DNA of 64,000 bases from Prescottella agglutinans. Lineage in GTDB: Bacteria; Actinomycetota; Actinomycetes; Mycobacteriales; Mycobacteriaceae. The notes under the pieces are model-generated. The model saw only the letters and a list, made by a program, of their open reading frames with translations, searched no databases and was not told the DNA's origin. The stretch lies in contig NZ_RKLP01000004.1 of NCBI RefSeq assembly GCF_004011865.1, positions 310,001-374,000 of the forward strand. Direction: 5' to 3'. Below, piece after piece: positions 54,713 to 64,000 of the stretch. The position numbers and the translations under genes are program-made. Each line of letters opens with the position of its first letter. The first letter of the stretch is position 1.

Positions 54713-55089
54713 GCGGCGGCCCCCACGAGACCACCCCACAGCAGACCGCGCCCCAGGCGGCGCCCGCACAGCAGGACAACCAGAAGATCGCGTCGGCGCT
54801 CCTGCGCTACCGCGTACTCGCGTATGCGACCGGCATCTGGCTGCTCGTGCTGACGGCCGAGATGGTGGCCAAGTACATCTTCGGCGTCGACAACCTGCCG
54901 ACCTGGATCGCGATCGTCCACGGCTGGGTGTACTTCGTGTACCTGATCATGACGATCGATCTCGCGGTCAAGGTGCGCTGGCCCGCCGGTCGGACGATCG
55001 GCACCCTGCTGGCCGGCACCGTCCCGTTCCTGTCGTTCTTCGTCGAGCACTGGCGCACGGTGCAGGTCAAGAAGGACTTCGGGGTCTGA
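54709..55089 (+). CDS. DUF3817 integral membrane protein
   Basis: Protein of 126 residues with three transmembrane segments: YRVLAYATGIWLLVLTAEMVAKYIF, IAIVHGWVYFVYLIMTIDLAVKV, and TIGTLLAGTVPFLSFFVEHW. The N-terminus is a Gln/Pro/Ala-rich tail. Matches Rv1342c by sequence type and position. GTG at 54709 overlaps the preceding stop by four bases, so the pair is translationally coupled. Function unknown; a strong terminator follows. Confidence 0.88.
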   Translation: MSGGPHETTPQQTAPQAAPAQQDNQKIASALLRYRVLAYATGIWLLVLTAEMVAKYIFGVDNLPTWIAIVHGWVYFVYLIMTIDLAVKVRWPAGRTIGTLLAGTVPFLSFFVEHWRTVQVKKDFGV

Positions 55090-55114
55090 GCCACCCGGAT
55101 TCCCCCCATCACGC

Positions 55115-55148
55115 CGAAGGGCCCGTCTCGTACGAGACGGGCCCTTCG
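55115..55148. terminator. Bidirectional terminator
   Basis: Perfect 16-bp stem CGAAGGGCCCGTCTCG (55115-55130) / CGAGACGGGCCCTTCG (55133-55148) with a 2-base loop, between the convergent DUF3817 and rdgB genes. Confidence 0.88.
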
Positions 55149-55163
55149 TGCCTTCGCGGCGTG

Positions 55164-55771
55164 TTACGCCTCCGCCAGCTCGGCGAGCGCCGGCACCAGC
55201 TGCGCCAGTGCGCGTCCCCGGTGTGAGGCAGCGTCCTTCTCCTGCGGCGACAGCTCCGCCGACGTTCGCTGCTCGCCCTCGGGTTCGAAGACGGGGTCGT
55301 AGCCGAACCCGTTCGCGCCGCGCGGCTCGCGGACGATCCGTCCACGCCACTCCCCGCGCACCACGACGGTGTCCTGCCCCGGGATCGCGAGCGCGCACGC
55401 CGACACGAACGCGGCGCCGCGCCGTTCGTCGGGCACGTCCGACAGCTGTCCCAGCAGCAACGCCGTGTTGGCGCCGTCGTCGCCGTGACCGCCGCTCCAG
55501 CGCGCCGACAGCACGCCCGGCATGCCGTTGAGGGCGTCGACCTCGAGCCCGGAGTCGTCCGCGACGCACGGCAGCCCGGTGGCCGCGGCCCCGTCGACGG
55601 CCTTGACGATCGCGTTCTCCTCGAACGTCGCACCCGTCTCCGGCGTCTCCGGGAACTCGGGGACCTCGTCGAGGCCGATCACCTCGAGCCCATCGATGCC
55701 GGCGGCGGCGAGGACCCGACGCAGTTCACCGAGCTTCTTGGCGTTGCGGCTGGCGACCAGGATCTTGCCGC

Positions 55772-55775
<4 letters not shown>
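55164..55775 (-). CDS. rdgB: RdgB/HAM1 family XTP/dITP pyrophosphatase
   Basis: House-cleaning nucleotide pyrophosphatase of 203 residues that removes dITP, XTP and related non-canonical nucleotides. N-terminal [17 protein letters not shown], then [35 protein letters not shown], and the [19 protein letters not shown] loop with SHRGRAL at the end. Starts at TTG (55775) overlapping the rph stop in TTGA, which supports translational coupling. Confidence 0.95.
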
Positions 55776-56554
<779 letters not shown>

Positions 56555-56622
56555 GTTGGAAGAGCCTAGTCGGCGGCGCCGACGGTGAGCCCAGTCGCCG
56601 CCGGTGTGAGCGAGGGGTGTCG

Positions 56623-57381
56623 TCAGATGTCGTAGACGTCGCCGGCCGAGACCGCGTGCACGGGCCCGGAGAATTCCGCCTTCGCCTCGGCGATGACGTC
56701 CTCACGGGAGGTCCACGGCGGGATGTGGGTGAGCAGGAGTTCCCCGACCCCGGCGCGGGCGGCGACCTGCCCGGCCTCGGTGCCGGAGAGGTGGATGCCC
56801 TCGGGCCGGTCCGGGCTGTGCGTCCACGACGCCTCCGACAGCAGCACGTCGGCACCGCGGGCGAGGTCGACGACGGTGTCGCACATGCCGGTGTCGCCCG
56901 TGTACGCGAGGACGCGTCCCGCCTTGCTGGTGACGCGGAAGCCGTAGGACTCGGGCGGATGGTTCACGCGGAACGCCTGGACCGCGATCTCGCCGATCTC
57001 GGCGACGTGCCCGTCGGACCAGTTGCGCAGGTCGATGGTGTCGGAGATGTCGTCGAGTTCACCGCCGCACTCCGCGGACGCGACCCCGATGCGGCACGCG
57101 CTGTCGGTGGGGCCGTAGACCAGGGCACGACCGGCGGGCGGATTCGGGTGGTACCGGCGCCACACCAGCAGACCGGGCATGTCGAGGCAGTGGTCGGCGT
57201 GCAGGTGCGACAGCAGGATCGTCGCCTCGCCCGGATCGGCGTACTTCTGCAGGGCTCCGAGGACGCCGGGGCCGAAATCCATGACGACCGGCGGGGTGCC
57301 CGGCGCGGTCAACAAGTAGCCCGACGCAGCCGAGTCAGGTCCGGAAACGCTGCCCGAACATCCCAGGACCGTAATGCGCAT
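56623..57381 (-). CDS. MBL-fold cyclic-nucleotide phosphodiesterase-like protein (Rv1339 type)
   Basis: Metallo-beta-lactamase-fold hydrolase of 252 residues. The metal-binding motif [14 protein letters not shown] (HxHxDH) is intact, and [27 protein letters not shown] plus LLLTHIPPW provide further ligands. Rv1339, its mycobacterial counterpart, hydrolyses cAMP as an atypical phosphodiesterase (from memory). ATG at 57381. Upstream lies a 22-bp palindrome where murI would be found in M. tuberculosis. Confidence 0.88.
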   Translation of the reverse strand: MRITVLGCSGSVSGPDSAASGYLLTAPGTPPVVMDFGPGVLGALQKYADPGEATILLSHLHADHCLDMPGLLVWRRYHPNPPAGRALVYGPTDSACRIGVASAECGGELDDISDTIDLRNWSDGHVAEIGEIAVQAFRVNHPPESYGFRVTSKAGRVLAYTGDTGMCDTVVDLARGADVLLSEASWTHSPDRPEGIHLSGTEAGQVAARAGVGELLLTHIPPWTSREDVIAEAKAEFSGPVHAVSAGDVYDI

Positions 57382-57445
57382 GCCAGCTATGCTGCCACGA
57401 TCACCCGGCTCTCAAAAAGCTTCGGTCACTTTCGGCGGCGTCAAC

Positions 57446-57467
57446 TCACATCCGACGTCGGATGTGA
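57446..57467. promoter_or_regulatory. 22-bp perfect palindrome upstream of the MBL-fold gene
   Basis: Half-site TCACATCCGAC followed directly by its complement (57446-57467). On the minus strand a TTGACG -35-like box follows a few bases downstream, so it could be an operator for the MBL-fold gene. It might also terminate the rhomboid transcript, though no T-run follows. Confidence 0.5.
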
Positions 57468-57503
57468 TGCGCCATTTCACGTCCTGGGCATGTGACGGTC
57501 GAG

Positions 57504-58163
57504 TCAGCCCGGCAGGCGCGGCACCGCGGAGACGCCGCCCGATCCCGGCGCCGGGACACCACCCTTTCTGCGGGTGTCCGACGACAGCGCCCACGCCGCC
57601 ACGACGCCGCCGATCGCCCCGAACAGGTGCCCCTGCCAGGAGATCCCGTACTGCCCGGGCAGCACACCCCACAGCATGCCGCCGTAGACGAAGAGCACGA
57701 CGACCCCGAGCAGGATCTGCCCGACACTGCGGGTGAAGATGCCGCGCACCAGCAGGAACGTGAGCCAGCCGAACACCAGCACGGATGCGCCGAGGTGCGC
57801 GGAGCCGACACCACCGGTCAGCCAGGTGCCGAGCCCGCCGATCACCCAGATGATTCCGGTCGCGGCGAGACCGCGACCGATCCCGGAGAGCAGCACCAGG
57901 AATCCGAGGATCAACAGCGGGACGGTGTTGGCCAGGAGGTGACCCCACCCGAAGTGCAGCATCGGCGCGAACAGGATGCCCCACAGCCCGTCGAGGGTCA
58001 GTGGCTCGACGCCCCACGCGTCGAGTCTGTTTCCCGCGACGGTGTCGATCGCCTCGAGCACGTAGAGCACGGCGACGAAACCACCGATGGTCATCGCCGC
58101 GCGCTGCCACATCGGGCGCGCGGCCCGCGGCGGGTTCGCCCGCAGTTCGGATCCGGTTGTCAC
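57504..58163 (-). CDS. Rhomboid family intramembrane serine protease
   Basis: Six-helix membrane protease of about 219 residues (Rv1337 type). The N-terminal FAPMLHFGWGHLLANTVPLLILG (LxHxxxxHxxxN) motif and the catalytic dyad Ser127 in HLGASVLVFG and His179 in WQGHLFGAIGG are intact. GTG at 58163 is used; a GTG at 58187 in the same frame is possible. Substrate unknown. Its neighbours in M. tuberculosis, cysM on one side and murI on the other, are missing here. Confidence 0.9.
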   Translation of the reverse strand: MTTGSELRANPPRAARPMWQRAAMTIGGFVAVLYVLEAIDTVAGNRLDAWGVEPLTLDGLWGILFAPMLHFGWGHLLANTVPLLILGFLVLLSGIGRGLAATGIIWVIGGLGTWLTGGVGSAHLGASVLVFGWLTFLLVRGIFTRSVGQILLGVVVLFVYGGMLWGVLPGQYGISWQGHLFGAIGGVVAAWALSSDTRRKGGVPAPGSGGVSAVPRLPG

Positions 58164-58220
58164 GGTTTCGAGCGTACCGACCACCACCGACGAACGGTCG
58201 GCGCCGAACGACTCCTCGCG

Positions 58221-59309
58221 CTAGCCGGAAGTCCCGAACGCCGACGGGAACACGTCCCGGTAGCCGGGGATGCCCGCGACCGTGGTGGCCGACAGAATCG
58301 CGTCGACGATCGCCTGCTGCACGCACTGCGCGGCCGCCGCGCAGACCGCGTCGAGGATCGGCAGTTCGGCCGGGAACGCCGCGGGCACCCCGACCGGTGA
58401 CGGGGTGTCGTGGGTCCCGGTCGCGAGCGCGAAGATGGTGTCGCCGTCGAGCGGCGAGTGCGCGGGCCGGATCGCGCGGGCCAGGCCGTCGTGGCCGGCG
58501 ACCGCGACCCGGCGGCACGACGCCTTCGACAGCTTCGCGTCCGTCGCGACCACGCCGATCGTGGTGTTGAGGACGGTCGCCTTCTCCCCCAGCGCGTTTG
58601 CCGCCGCGAGTTCGTCGGGCGACGGGCGCCGGATCCCGCGGCGCTCCGCGTCCGCGAGCGACAGCCCCCACGGCAGACCCGTCTCCGGATCCCATACCGA
58701 GCCGACCGGGTTGGCGACCATGAGTGCGGCGACGGTCACGCCGTCGGCCGGTCCACCCTGGATGACGTTGCTTGCGGTGCCGACGCCGCCCTTGACGACC
58801 CCGGCCCTGGCCCCGGTGCCGGCTCCGACGCAGCCGGTTTCGACGTCGCGCCCCGCCCGGTCGGCCGCCCGGTAGCCGCACTCCGCGGTGGGCCGGGCAT
58901 GCCAGTCGCCGACGGGCAGGTCGAAGATCACCGCGCCCGGCACGATGGGGACCACCTGGCCCGGCGCACCCATCGGGATGCCGTGATCGTGTTCCTCGAG
59001 CCAGCGCATGACGCCGTCCGCAGCGGCCAGGCCGTACGCGCTGCCGCCGGACAGCAGCACCGCGTTCACCTGCTGCACCGAATGGCTGGGGTCGAGCAGG
59101 TCGGTCTCCCGGGTGCCCGGGCCGCCGCCGCGCACATCCACACCGGCCGTCGCTCCGGACGGGACCAGCACGACGGTGCACCCGGTCGCCGCACCGGCGC
59201 CGAGGGTCGCATCGGGATCGAGCCGGTGGTCGTGGCCGACGAGGACACCGTCGACGTCGCACAGCGAGTTCGACGGCCCGGGGACCAGCGCCGGCCGGGG
59301 CGCGGTCAC
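58221..59309 (-). CDS. P1 family peptidase (DmpA-type, Rv1333 homologue)
   Basis: Self-processing N-terminal-nucleophile aminopeptidase-like protein of 362 residues. Family features: SLCDVDGVLVGHDHRLDPDATLGAGAATGCTVVLVPSGATAGVDVRGGGPGTRETDLLDP, NAVLLSGGSAYGLAAADGVMRWLEE, and the putative autocleavage site before Thr in ATVLNTTIGVVATDAKLSK. GTG at 59309 overlaps the DUF2017 stop (GTGA). In M. tuberculosis mec, cysO and cysM follow; here the rhomboid gene begins 57 bases on. Confidence 0.9.
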   Translation of the reverse strand: MTAPRPALVPGPSNSLCDVDGVLVGHDHRLDPDATLGAGAATGCTVVLVPSGATAGVDVRGGGPGTRETDLLDPSHSVQQVNAVLLSGGSAYGLAAADGVMRWLEEHDHGIPMGAPGQVVPIVPGAVIFDLPVGDWHARPTAECGYRAADRAGRDVETGCVGAGTGARAGVVKGGVGTASNVIQGGPADGVTVAALMVANPVGSVWDPETGLPWGLSLADAERRGIRRPSPDELAAANALGEKATVLNTTIGVVATDAKLSKASCRRVAVAGHDGLARAIRPAHSPLDGDTIFALATGTHDTPSPVGVPAAFPAELPILDAVCAAAAQCVQQAIVDAILSATTVAGIPGYRDVFPSAFGTSG

Positions 59310-59881
59310 GACATCAGCGCCTGGACGAGCGAGTCCTGCATCCACGTCAACCAGTGGTAGACGTCGAGGTGCGGGGCCCGGGGGTCACCTTCCTCCAACT
59401 CGTCGGGGGTGTCGGCGTCGATGCCGAGATTGGTGCCGAGCGCCAGGCGGATGTCGTTGAGGCCGGCGAGCCACGCGTCCGCCTGCTCCGGGGTGAGCGC
59501 GACCTTGCCGCCCTCGGCGGGCACGGTCTGCAGCATGACGGAGCCGGCCGCGATCTTGTCGTCGATGATGTCCGGCTCGTGCAGGCTGCGCAGCGCACTG
59601 TTGACGTTGCCCCGTTCGGGGTCGTTGTCGGGCGCGTCGGGGTCCGCGCGCTGGAAGTCCGGCAGCAGTCGCGCGAGGACCGCGTCCGACGGGGTGTCGC
59701 TGTTGCCCGTCCGCATGCCGGTGAGCGCCGCCAGTTCGTCGGTCGGCGCCGACGAGGCCCGCTCCTCGAGCAGCCCGGTCACCGAGGACACCAGCGACCT
59801 CAGCACCGCCGCTTCGTGTGCGTCCATCTCCGAACGCAGTTTCATTCCGCCGAGCGAGTTCTTCCTCGTCCAAGTCCGCAC
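59306..59881 (-). CDS. DUF2017 family protein
   Basis: Conserved actinobacterial protein of 191 residues, Rv1332 type, downstream of clpS. Conserved patterns: DAHEAAVLRSLVSSVTGLLEER, DAVLARLLPDFQRADP, LRSLHEPDIIDDKIAAGSVML, LTPEQADAWLAGLNDIRLALGTNLGI, and HLDVYHWLTWMQDSLVQAL. Soluble, mostly helical, function unknown; constant linkage to clpS suggests a link to the Clp system. GTG at 59881 fits the family start RTWTR. Confidence 0.91.
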   Translation of the reverse strand: MRTWTRKNSLGGMKLRSEMDAHEAAVLRSLVSSVTGLLEERASSAPTDELAALTGMRTGNSDTPSDAVLARLLPDFQRADPDAPDNDPERGNVNSALRSLHEPDIIDDKIAAGSVMLQTVPAEGGKVALTPEQADAWLAGLNDIRLALGTNLGIDADTPDELEEGDPRAPHLDVYHWLTWMQDSLVQALMS

Positions 59882-59926
59882 GTCTGTACCCGGGATCCTT
59901 ACGGTCGAGATGGATGTGTTGGGCGC

Positions 59927-60268
59927 CTAGCTGCTGTCACGTTGCATCGTGGCCCACAGGCCGGCGGCGTGCAGTTTGCGCACGTCGTTCTCGACCTTGT
60001 CGCGCGAGCCACTCGAGACGACCGCCTTGCCTTCCTTGTGGACCTGCATCATCAGGTCCGTGGCCTTGGCTTTGCTGTAGCCGAACAGCTTCTGGAAGAT
60101 GTACGTCACGTAGTGCATGAGGTTGACGGGATCATCCCAGACCACGGTGACCCAAGGCCGGTCCAGCGCCTCGGTCGTCTGCTCGATCTCCGCCTCCTGG
60201 GGCGCCGCGGCGGGCATCTTGCCGACCGGAACCGCGGTCGGGGGAATCACTGTGGAGCACTGCGCCAT
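59927..60268 (-). CDS. clpS: ATP-dependent Clp protease adaptor ClpS
   Basis: N-end-rule adaptor of 113 residues that delivers proteins with destabilising N-termini to ClpC/ClpA. Signature: [72 protein letters not shown]. The Asp-Pro-Val-Asn segment forms the recognition pocket. An N-terminal flexible tail of about 35 residues precedes the fold. ATG at 60268. Divergent from pncB, 70 bases apart. Confidence 0.96.
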   Translation of the reverse strand: MAQCSTVIPPTAVPVGKMPAAAPQEAEIEQTTEALDRPWVTVVWDDPVNLMHYVTYIFQKLFGYSKAKATDLMMQVHKEGKAVVSSGSRDKVENDVRKLHAAGLWATMQRDSS

Positions 60269-60338
60269 GGGTCCAGGGTACGGCGTGGGCTCCGAACTCG
60301 ACACCCGCGCCCAGCGGCTGAATCGTAAAGTTGGGCGC

Positions 60339-61727
60339 GTGGCAACCGTTTCTGCACAGAGCGCCGGAGACCGTCCGAGTACCGCGCTGTTCACCGACCA
60401 GTACGAGTTGACGATGGTCGAGGCGGCCCTCGCCGACGGCTCTGCCGACCGCGCGTGCAGCTTCGAGGTCTTCGCCCGGCGCCTGCCCGACGGCCGGCGC
60501 TACGGCGTCGTCGGGGGCATGGGCCGGATCCCGGATGCCTTGGCGCGCTTCCGGTTCGGCGAACCCGAACTCGAGATCGTCTCGCGGTTCCTCGACGCGA
60601 AGACCGTCGACTGGCTGCGCGACTTCCGCTTCTCCGGTGACATCGACGGCTACCGCGAGGGCGAGCTCTACTTCCCCGGGTCGCCGATCCTGTCGGTCCG
60701 CGGCACGTTCGCCGAATGTGTCCTACTCGAAACCCTGACGTTGTCGATCCTCAACCACGACAGCGCGATCGCATCGGCGGCGGCACGCATGGTCAGTGCC
60801 TCCGACGGCCGTCGGATGATCGAGATGGGGTCGCGGCGCGCGCACGAGGAGTCCGCGGTCGCGTGCGCCCGGGCGGCGTACCTCGCCGGGTTCGACGCGA
60901 CGTCGAATCTCGAGGCGGTGCGCCGGCACGGCATCCCGGGGGCGGGTACCAGCGCGCACGCGTTCACGTTGCTGCACACCACCGACGGGGGCGCGAACGA
61001 GGAGGCCGCCTTCCGGGCGCAGGTCGCCGCGCTCGGGGCCGGTACGACACTGCTGGTGGACACCTACGACATCACGCAGGGCGTCAAGAACGCCGTCGCC
61101 GCGGCCGGTACCGGGTTGGGCGGCGTGCGCATCGACTCGGGCGACCTGGGCGTGCTCGCGCGGCAGGTCCGCGACCAGTTGGACGGCCTCGGCGCGACCG
61201 GCACCAAGATCGTCGTGTCGGGCGATCTGGACGAGTACTCGATCGCCGCGCTGCGCGCCGAACCGGTCGACTCGTACGGCGTCGGGACGTCGCTGGTGAC
61301 GGGGTCGGGCGCGCCGACCGCGGGGATGGTCTACAAGCTCGTCGAGGTCGACGGGGTCCCGGTCGAGAAGCGCAGCGCCCACAAGCAGTCCCGCGGGGGC
61401 ACCAAGCGCGCGGTGCGGCTGAGCCGGGCGTCGGGCACCGCCGTCGAGGAGGTCCTGTACCGCGCCGGCGCACCGGCGCCCGATCCCGGCGACTTCGAGT
61501 CGCGCGAGTTGCTGATCCCGCTGGTCCGGGGCGGCGAGATCGCCGACGACCTGCCGTCGCTCGAGGACGCCCGCGCGCTGCTGGCCCGCAATCTCGTGAG
61601 CCTGCCGTGGGAGGGGCTCAAGCTCTCCCATGGCGACCCGGCCGTGCCGACCCGTTTCGCCGCGACGGCCGAGCCGACCGGGGAGACCGTGGTCGAGCCG
61701 ATGATCACCGGAGAGGGGTGGCGGTAG
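60339..61727 (+). CDS. pncB: Nicotinate phosphoribosyltransferase
   Basis: NAD-salvage enzyme of 462 residues that makes nicotinate mononucleotide from nicotinate and PRPP. N-terminal [17 protein letters not shown], the histidine-containing central [11 protein letters not shown] region, and the phosphate site [21 protein letters not shown] are present; C-terminal [15 protein letters not shown] fits the Rv1330c type. GTG at 60339. Its stop overlaps pncA by one base, so salvage genes are expressed together. Confidence 0.95.
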   Translation: MATVSAQSAGDRPSTALFTDQYELTMVEAALADGSADRACSFEVFARRLPDGRRYGVVGGMGRIPDALARFRFGEPELEIVSRFLDAKTVDWLRDFRFSGDIDGYREGELYFPGSPILSVRGTFAECVLLETLTLSILNHDSAIASAAARMVSASDGRRMIEMGSRRAHEESAVACARAAYLAGFDATSNLEAVRRHGIPGAGTSAHAFTLLHTTDGGANEEAAFRAQVAALGAGTTLLVDTYDITQGVKNAVAAAGTGLGGVRIDSGDLGVLARQVRDQLDGLGATGTKIVVSGDLDEYSIAALRAEPVDSYGVGTSLVTGSGAPTAGMVYKLVEVDGVPVEKRSAHKQSRGGTKRAVRLSRASGTAVEEVLYRAGAPAPDPGDFESRELLIPLVRGGEIADDLPSLEDARALLARNLVSLPWEGLKLSHGDPAVPTRFAATAEPTGETVVEPMITGEGWR

Positions 61728-62302
61728 TGGCCGGATGCGCCTTGATCGTCGTCGACGTCCAGAACGACTTCTGCGAGGGCGGCTCGCTCGCCGTCGCGGG
61801 CGGCGCGACCGTCGCGGCCGACGTCAACGACCTCTTCTCCGGCCGGGGATACGCCGCGATCGTCGCGACGCGCGATCATCACGTCGATCCCGGCCCGCAC
61901 TTCTCCGACCACCCGAACTTCGTCGACACGTGGCCGCCGCACTGCGTGGCCGGGACGCCGGGGGCCGAGTTCCATCCGGCGCTCGAGACCGCGCCCATCG
62001 AGGAGGTGTTCTCGAAGGGCGCGTACAGCGCCGCCTACTCGGGCTTCGAGGGCGTGTCGCCGCGGGGCGAATCGCTCGCCGACTGGCTGCGCCGCCACGA
62101 CGTCGACGCCGTGGACGTGGTCGGCATCGCGACCGATCACTGCGTGCGCGCGACGGCACTGGACGCGGCGACCGAGGGATTCCGCACCCGGGTGCTGCTC
62201 TCCTACACCGCCGGCGTCTCCCCCGACAGCGTCGCCACCGCCCTGACCGCCCTCGGCGACGCGGGCGTCGAACTGGTCGGACAGGTCGCCGAGCCCACCT
62301 GA
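61727..62302 (+). CDS. pncA: Nicotinamidase/pyrazinamidase
   Basis: Isochorismatase-fold hydrolase of 191 residues that converts nicotinamide to nicotinate. Catalytic triad: Asp10 (VVDVQNDF), Lys97 (FSKGAYSAAYSGF), Cys139 (GIATDHCVRATALDA); metal site Asp50 and His52 (ATRDHHVDPGPHF) plus His58. GTG at 61727 sits directly at the pncB stop. Its product is the pncB substrate, so the pair forms a two-step route from nicotinamide. It would activate pyrazinamide if the drug enters. Confidence 0.95.
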   Translation: MAGCALIVVDVQNDFCEGGSLAVAGGATVAADVNDLFSGRGYAAIVATRDHHVDPGPHFSDHPNFVDTWPPHCVAGTPGAEFHPALETAPIEEVFSKGAYSAAYSGFEGVSPRGESLADWLRRHDVDAVDVVGIATDHCVRATALDAATEGFRTRVLLSYTAGVSPDSVATALTALGDAGVELVGQVAEPT

Positions 62303-62327
62303 CGGTGGCGGGCAGTACCCTGTTCCG

Positions 62328-64000
62328 GTGCCCGACCGTGAGCTCCCGAACGTCCCCGACCTCCTCAAGCTCGCGGTCCGCTCCCTCGGCGGCAAGGAAC
62401 GCCACAACCAGCTGACGATGGCGTCCGCCGTCGCGCACTCGATCGATACCGGCGAGCACCTCGCGGTGCAGGCAGGCACCGGCACCGGCAAGTCCCTCGC
62501 GTACCTCGTGCCCAGCGTGCGGCACGCGGTCGAATCCGGGCGCACAGTCGTCGTCTCGACCGCCACGATCGCGCTGCAGCGCCAGCTCGTCGACCGGGAC
62601 ATGCCGCGCCTCGCCGACGCGCTCGCCCCCGCGCTGGGGCGCCGTCCGCAGTTCGCGATCCTCAAGGGCCGTGGCAACTACCTGTGCATGAACAAGATTC
62701 ACACCGGGATGGCGCAGGACGATCCGCCGGAGGCGGAACTGTTCGACGCGTTCGCGATCTCCCGGCTCGGCCGGGAGGTGCAGCGGCTGACGAAGTGGTC
62801 GTCGGACACCGAGACCGGCGACCGCGACGATCTCGTGCCCGGCGTCACCGACCAGGCGTGGCGGCAGGTGAGCGTCAGCGCCCGCGAGTGCCTCGGCAAG
62901 TCCCGGTGCCCCGTCGGCGAGGACTGCTTCGCCGAACGCGCCCGCGCCGAGGCCGCGCAGGTGGACGTGGTGGTCACCAATCACGCGATGCTCGCGATCG
63001 ACGCGATCTCCGGGATCGCGGTGCTGCCCGAGCACGACGTCGTCGTGATCGACGAGGCCCACGAACTCGTCGACCGGGTCACCGGTGTCGCGACCGCGGA
63101 ACTGGCGGCGTCGGCGATCAGCGCCGCGGCCCGCCGGTGCGTCAAGCTCGTCGAGGAGCAGGACGTCGACCGTCTCGAGGCCGCCGCCGAGGGCTGGGCG
63201 GAACTGCTCGAGCAACTGCCCGGCGAGCGCTGGGACGCGCTGCCCGACGGTGTCCCGTTGGCGCTGGCCGCGATCCGCGACGCTGCGTGGAACGTGCGCA
63301 CCGCGATCGGGCCGTCCAAGCCCGGCATGGCGGCCGCCGACCCGGAGGCCGCGGCGGCACGCAACGCCGCCCTGTCGGCGATCGACGAGGTGCACGACAG
63401 CGCCGTCCGGGTGCTCACCGCGTTCGACGAACCCGATCCCGCGAAGCGCAAGGACGTCGTCTGGCTGTCGGTCGAGGAGAACCGGGGCAACGTCCGCCGG
63501 GTCGTGCGGATGGCCCCGCTGTCGGTCGGTGGGTTGCTCCGCGCGAGCCTGTTCGCCGAGTCGACGGTGGTGTTGACGTCGGCGACGCTCACGGTCGGCG
63601 GCTCGTTCGACGGCCTCGCGGTGAACTGGGGCCTGCCGCCGGAGTCGCCGTCGCGCAGCGACACCGCGACCGCGATCGGCAAGGAGGCGCCCTCCGATGC
63701 CGGTGCGCTGCACTGGAACTCGCTCGACGTGGGTTCGCCGTTCGACCACGCCAAGTCCGGGATCATGTACATCGCCCGACACCTGCCGCCGCCGGGGCGC
63801 GACGGCCTGTCGCCGGTGTTCCTCGACGAGATCGAGGAACTGGTGACCGCGGCCGGTGGGCGCACGCTCGGGTTGTTCTCGTCGATGCGGGCCGCGAAGG
63901 CGGCGGCCGAGGCGATGCGTGACCGTCTCGACGTGCCCGTGCTGTGCCAGGGCGACGACGCGACCGGCACGCTGGTGAAGAGGTTCGCCGAGGACGAGCC
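62328..64000 (+). CDS. dinG: DinG-family ATP-dependent DNA helicase, 5' part (runs off window)
   Basis: Superfamily 2 helicase of the XPD/DinG iron-sulfur family; 557 codons are present before the window edge. Walker A AVQAGTGTGKSLAYLVP, DEAH box VVVIDEAHEL, and iron-sulfur cysteines in YLCMNK and ECLGKSRCPVGEDCF are visible. The later part has VVLTSATLTVGGSFDGLAVNWGL (motif III-IV) and the start of the second RecA domain (GGRTLGLFSSMRAAKAAAEAM). GTG at 62328 with ACCC spacing only, so the start is moderately sure. Matches Rv1329c next to pncB. Confidence 0.93.
   Translation, partial: MPDRELPNVPDLLKLAVRSLGGKERHNQLTMASAVAHSIDTGEHLAVQAGTGTGKSLAYLVPSVRHAVESGRTVVVSTATIALQRQLVDRDMPRLADALAPALGRRPQFAILKGRGNYLCMNKIHTGMAQDDPPEAELFDAFAISRLGREVQRLTKWSSDTETGDRDDLVPGVTDQAWRQVSVSARECLGKSRCPVGEDCFAERARAEAAQVDVVVTNHAMLAIDAISGIAVLPEHDVVVIDEAHELVDRVTGVATAELAASAISAAARRCVKLVEEQDVDRLEAAAEGWAELLEQLPGERWDALPDGVPLALAAIRDAAWNVRTAIGPSKPGMAAADPEAAAARNAALSAIDEVHDSAVRVLTAFDEPDPAKRKDVVWLSVEENRGNVRRVVRMAPLSVGGLLRASLFAESTVVLTSATLTVGGSFDGLAVNWGLPPESPSRSDTATAIGKEAPSDAGALHWNSLDVGSPFDHAKSGIMYIARHLPPPGRDGLSPVFLDEIEELVTAAGGRTLGLFSSMRAAKAAAEAMRDRLDVPVLCQGDDATGTLVKRFAEDE

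Overview
This window is a chromosomal segment from a high-GC actinomycete of the order Mycobacteriales, most likely Rhodococcus or a close Nocardiaceae relative. The reasons are the roughly 70% GC content, frequent GTG starts, actinobacterial single-copy genes (rip1, DUF2631, DUF2469, DUF2017, DUF3817), a consensus-like IdeR/DtxR iron box, and gene order that follows two separate blocks of the Mycobacterium tuberculosis chromosome. All comparisons with other genomes are from memory. Almost every conserved housekeeping gene lies on the minus strand up to about 60 kb.

Layout. (1) 1-500: 5' part of map. (2) 0.6-17.5 kb: accessory region with an alcohol dehydrogenase, a patatin, a complete phosphonate-use locus (GntR regulator, PhnZ-like HD protein, FAD oxidoreductase, phosphonatase-like hydrolase and a four-gene ABC importer), an SGNH hydrolase, a 723-residue HEAT-like protein, an acyl-CoA synthetase with a divergent LuxR regulator, and an NTF2/SnoaL-like protein behind a KstR-type operator. 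(3) 17.5-22.1 kb: GNAT, ispG, rip1, dxr (MEP isoprenoid pathway plus site-2 protease). (4) 22.3-28.2 kb: DUF2631, phoD, rlmN, LapA-like, CitE-like and secreted lipase genes. (5) 28.3-35.1 kb: translation and membrane-lipid cluster (methyltransferase, cdsA, frr, pyrH, tsf, rpsB) with an M23 peptidase and xerC. (6) 35.2-39.0 kb: drug exporter, siderophore-interacting protein with iron box, GIY-YIG protein, MaoC-type dehydratase. (7) 39.0-44.5 kb: dprA, comM, yraN, DUF2469, rnhB, lepB, rplS. (8) 44.6-52.0 kb: inserted genes (membrane protein, formylglycine-generating enzyme, GAP protein, tex, LppW-like, amine oxidase) separating rplS from trmD-rimM-khpA-rpsP (52.0-54.0 kb). (9) 54.3-64 kb: a second block syntenic with M. 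tuberculosis Rv1343c to Rv1329c, missing mec-cysO-cysM and murI, with pncA inserted between pncB and dinG.

The best candidate for an under-described system is the phosphonate locus at 3.7-10.8 kb. It has its own importer and a FAD-oxidase plus haloacid-dehalogenase-type C-P hydrolase route, with no PhnW transaminase and no PhnY hydroxylase. It also has a divergently transcribed HD oxygenase homologue that keeps the di-iron ligands but has F and R at two other conserved active-site positions. Two palindromic operators sit between the two transcription units. Secondary points of interest are a bacterial LEM-3-like GIY-YIG protein beside a 34-bp palindrome, a structured leader at the predicted 5' end of rpsB mRNA, a two-member intergenic palindromic repeat family, and the gene losses around the rhomboid gene.

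No rRNA, tRNA, CRISPR array, insertion sequence or prophage was seen.
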